A stretch of 64,000 nucleotides of DNA from Dipteris shenzhenensis (taxonomy: Eukaryota; Polypodiophyta; Polypodiopsida; Gleicheniales): NCBI GenBank assembly GCA_047967505.1, contig CM106541.1, one strand, 5' to 3'. The translations under genes were made by a program, and so were the position numbers. Within the stretch, counting starts at the first letter, position 1. Every line of letters begins with the position of its first letter. Below, one piece after another: positions 56,791-64,000 of the stretch. The notes below the pieces were generated by a model that was given only the letters and a program-made list of their open reading frames with translations, ran no database searches and was not told the DNA's origin.

Positions 56791-57561
56791 TGCTTTGAGG
56801 GACTTCACATGACCCTTTTTATGCTTGCCCGGCTATTCTATGATATATAATATATGCTTCCCTGCTCAACCTACCCATAGCCCAACATTTGTTTCAAATA
56901 GTAATAAAAACAACAACAACAAGACTGAGCCAACAGCATGTAGTATGTGAGACCAGAATAGACTTTAAAGCAAAGGAGCTTGCAAGTCATATATTTTCAA
57001 AAATCTCACTTCACATTAGGTTGGGCAGCCAACCTTTTTGTCTGTTTGGACAGTCCACCTCCTTAACATGATGCAAATGAAGAGTCATTTCAGGTCCACC
57101 TGCCAGCCTACCTACTTACTATAAACCCACTTTTAACAAGGTTGCCAATAGCAACAGCTTCTGCACATGCCACTATCACCTCTGCAGGAGCAACAAACAT
57201 TTCCCACGAGCTTCCCAGCTTGCAGTGATCCTTCCAAGATACTGATTTGATGTTGGTCATTTCCATCCATAATCAGCAATTTCTATGCCGAGCATTAAGT
57301 TCACATGAATGGTCCAATGATCCTGGCACATGGTGAGGGTAGGCTCAGCAAGACCAATGGCACTATAGACACTGGATGCAACTAAGAATATCCTCTCACA
57401 GTTGGCATCCCCAATTTCCCCCAATGGCCCCATGCAACATCCACTCTCTCTTTGTGGAGTACATCTGAGTTTCCTTTTCCTTCAGTTGCATTTCCAGTTA
57501 AATTCCTTTTCTTCAATCTTTTATACCAATCTAGTTGTGAACTAGACAATTTCATATTCGC

Positions 57562-59850
57562 TCAACTTGATATTTCATCTTGAGAGAATATGCCATTCGG
57601 GGTACTAGCAGGTGCTAATTTATCATCACCAAGTATTGTATCTTGAACCATATTCAAAAGCCCAAAAGCTACAGCATGTCCATCCGACACAGCCTCCCTA
57701 TAAGCATTTGGCATTGGCTCCACTACCAATCCCCATTGTGGCACATACCCTTCTTCCTTCAAAAAACTCCTTACCCTATTTAACTTGGCATCAATTTGAT
57801 CACTTTCTAAATGGGCTTTGTCTCTCACAATAAACTCATGCACCTTTTTGTTCACCTCAATAAAGGCGCTCCCCGGCTTCTTCCATGCACTCGCGCATTT
57901 TCTCAAATCTTGTAACTTGTAAACATCCTCCCACATGTGAGAATCAGCGCAGATGTTTGACATGAGCACATAACCTGCAGCAATATTTGGATTCAACTGG
58001 ACAACTTGATCAAAGCACTGCCTTCCTATCTCCATATTTGCTATCCTGAATTTGCCATGCTGAGAATAAGCTGCAATCATTGCACCCCATGACACAATAT
58101 CTCTTTTTGTCAATTTAGCAAAAACTTCATAAGCCTCTTCAAGGCTCCCACAATGGGCATACATGTCGATGAGTGTTGTCCCAACAACCACGTCTTTTTC
58201 AAGTGCACATTTGATTATCTGATCATGTATCAGCCTTCCCTGTCCAATGGCTCCTATCCTGCCACATGCTTTCAACATGCACAAAAGCATGACTTTGTCA
58301 GGCTGGATGCTATCGTGTTGCATTTTCCAAAAAAGCTCAAGAGCCTGAAGACCATGGCCCTGCTGGACATATCCTGCAATCATTGCCTCCCATGAGACCA
58401 CATTTTGATTGACTATTGTATCGAACACTTTGTTTGCATCCTCTAGCCTCCCACCCCTAGCATACATGTTCACAAGAGTGGTCCCTATGGTCATGTCTGA
58501 TTCAAATCCATTTCAGATTATGTGATCGTGGATCAGCTTGCCCTGTTCACCAACCGGTGTGCTAGCACAAGCTTTCAATATTGCCAAAAATGTGATCCTG
58601 TCTGGGTTTATGCCACTCTGTAGCATTTCCATGAAAAGATCAAAAGTGAAGTGAGCATGCCCATGCTGTACATATCCAGCAAGTATTGCATTCCAAGAGA
58701 TCACTTTTCGATTTGGCAATTTATGAAAGACTTTTTGGGCTTCCTCCATCATTCCGTATTTGGCATACACATCAACAAGGGCACTCCCAACCACCACATC
58801 TGATTCTAGCCCACTCCTACTGATATGAGCATGTATCTGCCTGGCCTGCTGTATATCCTTAGAGCTGCTACATGCTTTCAGGGCACATGAAAACGTAACG
58901 TTGTTTGGCTCTATGCCTTCCTCTTGCATTTTCATAAATAATTGCAGAGCTGGAAGTCCATTCCCATGCTGGGCATATCCAGCAATCATTGTATTCCACA
59001 ACACCAAATCCCTATTTGATTATTCATTGAATACTTCCTGTGCCTCATGCGGGCTCCCACACTTGGAGTACATGTCAACAAGGGTGCTCCCAACAACTAA
59101 ATCTGATTCGAGTCCAAACCTGATGATCTAGTCATGTATGAGCCTGCCCTCACCTATGGATTGATTGCTGCCACAAGCTTTCAATATGCATGAGAACATA
59201 ATTTTGCTAGGCTTTGAGCCCTCGTGCTGCATTTTATGATACAACTCAAAAGCCTTATCAAGCCTTTTGAGCTTGGCATGTGCTGAAATGATTGCATGCC
59301 ATGTGTAAGTACTTGGCTTTGCAACCTTGCTGAAAACTAAGTTTTCTTCCAACAAGGCGAATTGTGCCAAGTGGAATGGGTGGATGAGGCCCTTCAGGCA
59401 ATGGACCTTATGCACCAGCAAGGTATGCTCATACCTAGGGACATGATTTACTGTCTTCTGCAGAGTTGCACGAAAAAGAAAGCTCTCGAAGCAAGTAGGC
59501 GTGTATATGTTTTCATGGTTTTTAGCGAACTTGCATCAGAGGCAAATTTAGCGGACCATATCATTCGCCTGTTTGCTCCCACAGCGGACCATATCATTTG
59601 CCTGTTTGCTTCCACATGAAGCAAACAGGCGAATGATATGGTCCGCTAAATTTGCCTCTGATGCAAGTTCGCGGAAAACCATGAAAACATATACACGCCT
59701 CTCTACTTCGAGAGCTTTCTTTTTCGTGCAACTCTGCAGAAGACAGTAAATCATGTCCCTAGGTATGAGCATACCTTGTTGGTGCATAAGGTCCATTCCC
59801 TGAAGGGCCTCATCCAGCCATTCCACTTGGCACAATTCGCTAATATCTTT
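57562..59850 (-). pseudogene. PPR protein (PLS class with E-type end), copy B, broken
   Basis: The architecture is the same as copy A: N-terminal block, inverted self-copy, repeated PPR motifs, missing repeats after AAYSQHGKF, E domain and DYW start. The stop after GRLIHD is shared. Copy B lacks copy A's one-base deletion, so SCALKACSSSKDIQQ is in frame. It adds stops before SNRDLVLWNTM and after KLIHDHII. The independent lesions confirm that neither copy is maintained as a protein gene. Confidence 0.8.
59357..59840. repeat. Inverted repeat in the PPR 5' coding region (copy B), altered apex
   Basis: The arms match those at 42138-42588. At the apex a 33-base segment (gcggaccatatcattYgcct...) is tandemly doubled at 59551-59583 and 59584-59616 in the left arm. 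The short loop reads cacat, the reverse complement of atgtg in copy A. Confidence 0.85.
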
Positions 59851-62244
59851 GAAACAACCAAAACTTTAGCTGGCCACCCTAACAGTGGCAAATGACAGAT
59901 AAATGTAAAGGCCATGGTTTGGGAAAAAACGCTTTCGAAAAACGCCAATGACAATAAGATAAGACTCTTTTGCATTGCAGCCACTCCAGTTATAATCTTC
60001 AAGCTCTTTTTAAGCTAAGAAAGAGATGAAGCTTGAAATACAATAGGTGTGTCACTTAGGAATCGTCCATGTTATCTAGTGGGGGAGAAAACGTAAGTGC
60101 TCGTCATCCTCTTCCTTGCCTACTCTGTGTCAGGGTTCATCCCTCGAGGTTATCCGACTGGCTAGCCAAAGTTCAGCGGCATCGTCTCGACTATTATTGT
60201 TCGTATCTTCACCGATCTATGTGCCAAAGGGTCTTCCCTTAATGCTCGAATGCCTCCCAAGGTATCCAAGGTGCCTCAGGCTATGTAGTTGAACAAGCTT
60301 AGTCCTCTCCTTCTTTCAAGGCACGGGGCTCATAACTCCAGGTCTTTCTGTCATTTTGGCGCCATGGTTTAACCATCCTATCGCGTTCCCTTCGTCACTA
60401 ATGCAAGTGCTAGTACATCCACTTTCCTCTCACGTGTCGTTCCTCCAACGGTACCCTCTAGTTTGGATACCCTACCATACCACTTGTGTCTGTCCTTATT
60501 ACTATGTGTATACTTATTCTCCACCTGTTCGCAGGGTTTCAACCAATTGGTATTCTGAGAGGTCCCCATTATTCTTTACCCTCATGACATGTTGACTGCC
60601 AATCTCCAATGGAGTACTGGGGTATTCTATATTCATCCCCTTTGTTTATCCCTGATCTCCTTTTTTTTTCACATTCTCCATCCTATAATACTTCCTTTCC
60701 TATTAGTCCAAGGGTTTCTCCAACTTATGGCTTTTATCCACAAGTTTAAGGGTAGCATCCCTTTTTACCCCTTCCCTATAATACTTCCTTTCCTATTAGT
60801 CCAAGGGTTTCTCCAACTTATGGCTTTTATCCACAAGTTTAAGGGTAGCATCCCATAAGTCCTCGTCCTGCCCCAAGGTGTAGTATACTGTCTTGTTACG
60901 GAAATTATATTTCTGGTATATCTTGCTTTGGACATTATATTTTAGTCAAGTGTGACTATGGCAAAGTACTCCATAGGAGCGCATCGGACGCAGCGGGGGT
61001 CCTAGTGGATACTTTGTGTGGTTAGTTGGGGACGCCTGACTAGCTTGTGTTTTGCCATGCTAGATGGTCGGTATTGTGGGGTGATTCCATATTAATACTG
61101 ATGTTGCTAGTGTTATTGGTGTTGTGCTTGATTATTGTGCTTTGAGCGCGGTTATGTTGGGATCGGTTGATTCGATGATTCGTTCAATCGATTGTTAATA
61201 AACTAATGTAATTGGCGGCTTGAGTACAGGTGATGGAACTCATAGCGAGGATTGGAGTTAGTGCGAGGGTACTGATCGAGGTGTCGCACAGTGCAATATA
61301 TATGGCTGGATGGGCTACTTTTGTATTTGCTTTATTATTGCAAGTTTGAGCAATATATCTTGTAATGGACATAATTCATTTTTGGGCCCTAAGATGGCTA
61401 TGTAAAGCAAATCCCTCTTTTGGAAGAGAGGGATAATTTTGGCTCCTTGGTGCTTTTATGAAATATCATAAATACTCTAGATGAGGAAGCGTGAGCCACT
61501 CATTTAGGGGGGGGAGATTGTACCCAGTCTGCTGTCGTTTTCGTGGTGTGATTATGCTCTTCTTCTCCAATTGATTAAGTGGCGAATTTGTGTTGAAGAT
61601 AATTACCTTTTGGTTTCATGTCTACTAGTCCTAAGGGGTCATTCCCCATGACCCTTAATAATTCGTATTAGCCCCATATGATCAAATGAGACTAAATGTC
61701 AATTTACATTACTTCTCAGCTATGTTCAATGATTTCCCTTCATTCCTTAAATAAAATTGTTGAACCTATTGGTATCTGGGGCTATATAGCCCCCTTAGGT
61801 TTAGCCATCTAGACTATTTTACTACCATACCTTATACCTTCTCCCCATTTTTGTTTCCCAAGGGATTTGAAGGGGTATGTGTGTCCATTATCATTTCTAT
61901 TACCTGGGGTCCCATTCCCATGCCTTATCATCCCCCCTCCTCTTTTCAAGGGGACGGGAAGGGTATGTGTGTGTGGGTGTGTTTGCTTTGTCGACAAATG
62001 CATGAAGTGTTTTGAGAAGTGGTAAATGTGTCCATAGGACGATAAAACCATTTTGAAATATTTGGAGTATATGACCATGCAAATCTAATACTATCACAAA
62101 TATGTATTCCTTAGAGAGATCAAAACATTTAATCACTTCCAAAAGACCCGTTTGGGTGTAATAAACTCAAAAACTTTTGAGGAAAAACATACATGGATAA
62201 ACCTTTTGGAGATCTTTCTCTCCACAAAAAGTGTCCTCATACCA
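59851..62244. other. Intergenic counterpart of 42.6-44.9 kb
   Basis: Apart from the 93-bp duplication and small indels, the sequence follows copy A. No gene recognised. Confidence 0.5.
60682..60867 (+). repeat. 93-bp tandem duplication unique to copy B
   Basis: The units start at cctataatacttcctttcc (60682 and 60775). Copy A has a single unit at about 43459-43530. Confidence 0.9.
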
Positions 62245-63505
62245 TTAACCTGGGTAGTCAACGATTGTAGATTTGTTTGGCAATGTCTGAAGCATCACTG
62301 TATCTCTTGGCTCCACACATGGGGCACTTGGAGGAATTGGAAGTTGAGGACCATGTGGAGTGGAGAACCTTGATTTCTTAAATGATCCCTTGGAGGACTC
62401 GATGGCGAGGTTAGGTTTCAGGATTTGTTCAACAATGAGAGCAAGAGGAGTGTGGCTGATTTTTGGTAGGAGAGGGGAACTCGGGGTGGAATGTGTCAAG
62501 TTACGAGCTCCTTCAAGTAGTTGTTCTTGAAACAGGTAGTAGGCAATCAAACTTGTCCTAGCTTCAAGAGGGAAAGAAGCAATCCAAGCTATAAAAGCAT
62601 AAAATTGACCTTTCGGGGTTTCAAGCCTAAAAATGTAGGGCTTGTGTATGTTCCAAAGGGTTTTGATGTATTTCTTGCCTGATTTCTCCGGAGGGATAGC
62701 TTTGGTACGGAAGTATACGTTAGGGCTTGAACATTAGGATTGGTCAAAGGTTTGGAGAGAAAACAAGGGGAGGGTAAAATTAAGGTCAGCTGAGAGGAAA
62801 TGTTTGCCTTGCTAGACAGATATCTTGCATTGGTCAACTGCTTCAGAGACAGACTACATAAGGTAATAAGGAAATCAAAGGTGAAGGGAGCTTGGTGGTT
62901 AACAGTTTCAAAGGCCCAGAGTTTGTGAATGAGACCACTAGAATCCAACTCAAGTTGTCTAGGGGGAAGGAGAGGAATGAAGGAAGCAAACTCAGAAAGA
63001 GGGTTGTCAAAAGAATTTTCAGAGGGGGCAAAGTTTTGGGTTAGGCTTGCTAAGGCTTCTTTCTCAACTGGATCAAGTCCATCAACATCAACCAAAGGAT
63101 TCAAGGGAATACAGGCAATTTGGGCAGGTAAGGGAATCAAGGGTAAGTTATTTACCAGTAAGAGTTTGTTCACAATGGCTGGGAGAGCCTTGTGGTAGAA
63201 CTCTAAATCTTGCTCATCGGAAGTGTTAACGTCGATGAGCTGCCGCAAAAACGAACCAAAAGCTGCATTGGCGGTGTGTGGATCCTTTCAAAAAGTTTTG
63301 AGTAATTGCAGCCAGTCATTAATAGAAGCAATACCAATAGCAGAAGGAGTGTCCTTTCTCTTTGCTTCTTCCTCAAATTTGATCAACTTTTGATGGAATC
63401 CACTATTTGAAAAACATGCAAGTATAGTCCGAATGTCTTGGGCTGGAGGGGAACAAATGTCATCTTTGAATCCAAGTTTCAATAAGAAATCATTCCAGCA
63501 ATCCT
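62245..63505 (-). pseudogene. Unknown protein gene remnant, copy B
   Basis: The segment is the counterpart of 44925-46277. It keeps the shared TGA (here after LQLLKTF) and the blocks ANAAFGSFLRQLIDV and LDPVEKEALASLTQNFAPSE. A frameshift follows LITLCSLS. About 105 bases that encode KCLCSTHDGS to NLQNLF in copy A are deleted near 62635. It is not translatable as one protein. Confidence 0.5.
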
Positions 63506-64000
63506 GTTACGCATGTAAAAAAGTTGAGTTATGCAAAAAATAGTTGTTCTTGCCTAACTTGATAAATGTTTTAATGAGCAACGTGGCACGTGACATGGAA
63601 AATGTGGTAGTCCAACCAAGGATTACCAACATGATCCATGGTTAATACGGCCAAAGGTTAACAAGGTTTGGGTGTGTGTGTGTGTTAAAAAAAAAGAAAC
63701 CTCGAAACAACACGGCACACGATGCTCAGAAAAGGGTGAAAAATCTTTATTTTAAAAAATTATTTTATATATGGATATTTATAAGTACAAAGTGTCGAAT
63801 CCATCTAGTAATCTCCACTCTGAGGTTGGGGTCCACTTACCTACCACCATCCAAACAAAACAATCTGTTAGAACATCATAGTTTCGTGAGGGAAGACAGG
63901 TAATGCCTATAAACCCCAGCTTGTTATCGCTTATACCAAAGAGCAAGACACCTACCAGAATTCTGAAATGAAAACAATATGTAGTATCAACACATTAGAA
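63506..64000. other. Right end of the window, still inside copy B
   Basis: Homology to 46278-46777 continues to the last base, with a (TG)n run at about 63671-63684. No gene recognised. Confidence 0.6.

Larger units (their letters stand above)
51262..64000 (+). repeat. Segmental duplication, copy B (runs off the window)
   Basis: The segment begins inside the copia integrase at ccataagag, directly after sequence downstream of the arogenate dehydratase gene. It repeats 34980-46777 in the same order to the last base of the window. Differences are scattered substitutions, about 930 extra bases near 55.2-56.1 kb, a 93-bp tandem duplication near 60.7 kb, and a loss of about 105 bases near 62.63 kb. 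Confidence 0.9.

Overview
This window is plant nuclear DNA: split genes with canonical GT/AG introns, pentatricopeptide-repeat (PPR) coding sequence, a plastid-type arogenate dehydratase, a Golgi PMT-family methyltransferase, and dense Ty1/copia and Ty3/gypsy LTR retrotransposons. The PPR wording (motifs such as ILKACG and GRLIHDQII) and the retrotransposon-filled intron make me favour a homosporous fern. That taxonomic call is inference only.

Layout. Bases 1-1563 hold the 5' end of a minus-strand LTR element. Bases 2000-3240 hold a decayed PIF1/Helitron-type helicase tail followed by an endonuclease/exonuclease/phosphatase domain. Bases 3.3-12.4 kb are AT-rich, gene-poor sequence with microsatellites and short tandem repeats. 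Bases 12.5-32.2 kb are one PMT-type methyltransferase gene on the plus strand. Its eight coding exons join into an uninterrupted 762-codon frame, although intron 2 is 13.2 kb long. That intron contains 0.5-0.6 kb tandem repeats, a copia remnant, a gag-only gypsy-type element inserted in the copia, and a chromovirus inserted in an LTR of the gypsy-type element. The middle insertion is flanked by the 5-bp duplication TCTCT, and the copia frame reads through when the insert is removed.

Bases 33.5-38.9 kb hold another nest: a minus-strand copia element (target duplication TGTCA) splits an older plus-strand copia gag whose frame also reads through. Then come a two-repeat ORF of unknown function, a PPR pseudogene carrying a 223-nt inverted duplication of its own 5' coding region, an unknown decayed gene at 44.9-46.3 kb, and an arogenate dehydratase gene at about 49-50.2 kb.

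From 51,262 to the end of the window the sequence repeats 34,980-46,777 in the same order and orientation. It includes the copia element with its TGTCA flank, the gag remnant, the two-repeat ORF, the PPR pseudogene with hairpin, and the unknown gene. This looks like a tandem duplication with a unit of about 16.3 kb, and it predicts a second arogenate dehydratase copy just beyond the window.

The two genes that look functional are the PMT methyltransferase (pectin or cell-wall methylation in the Golgi) and arogenate dehydratase (phenylalanine synthesis in the plastid). Nearly everything else is mobile or decayed DNA. No CRISPR array, rRNA or tRNA gene was recognised.
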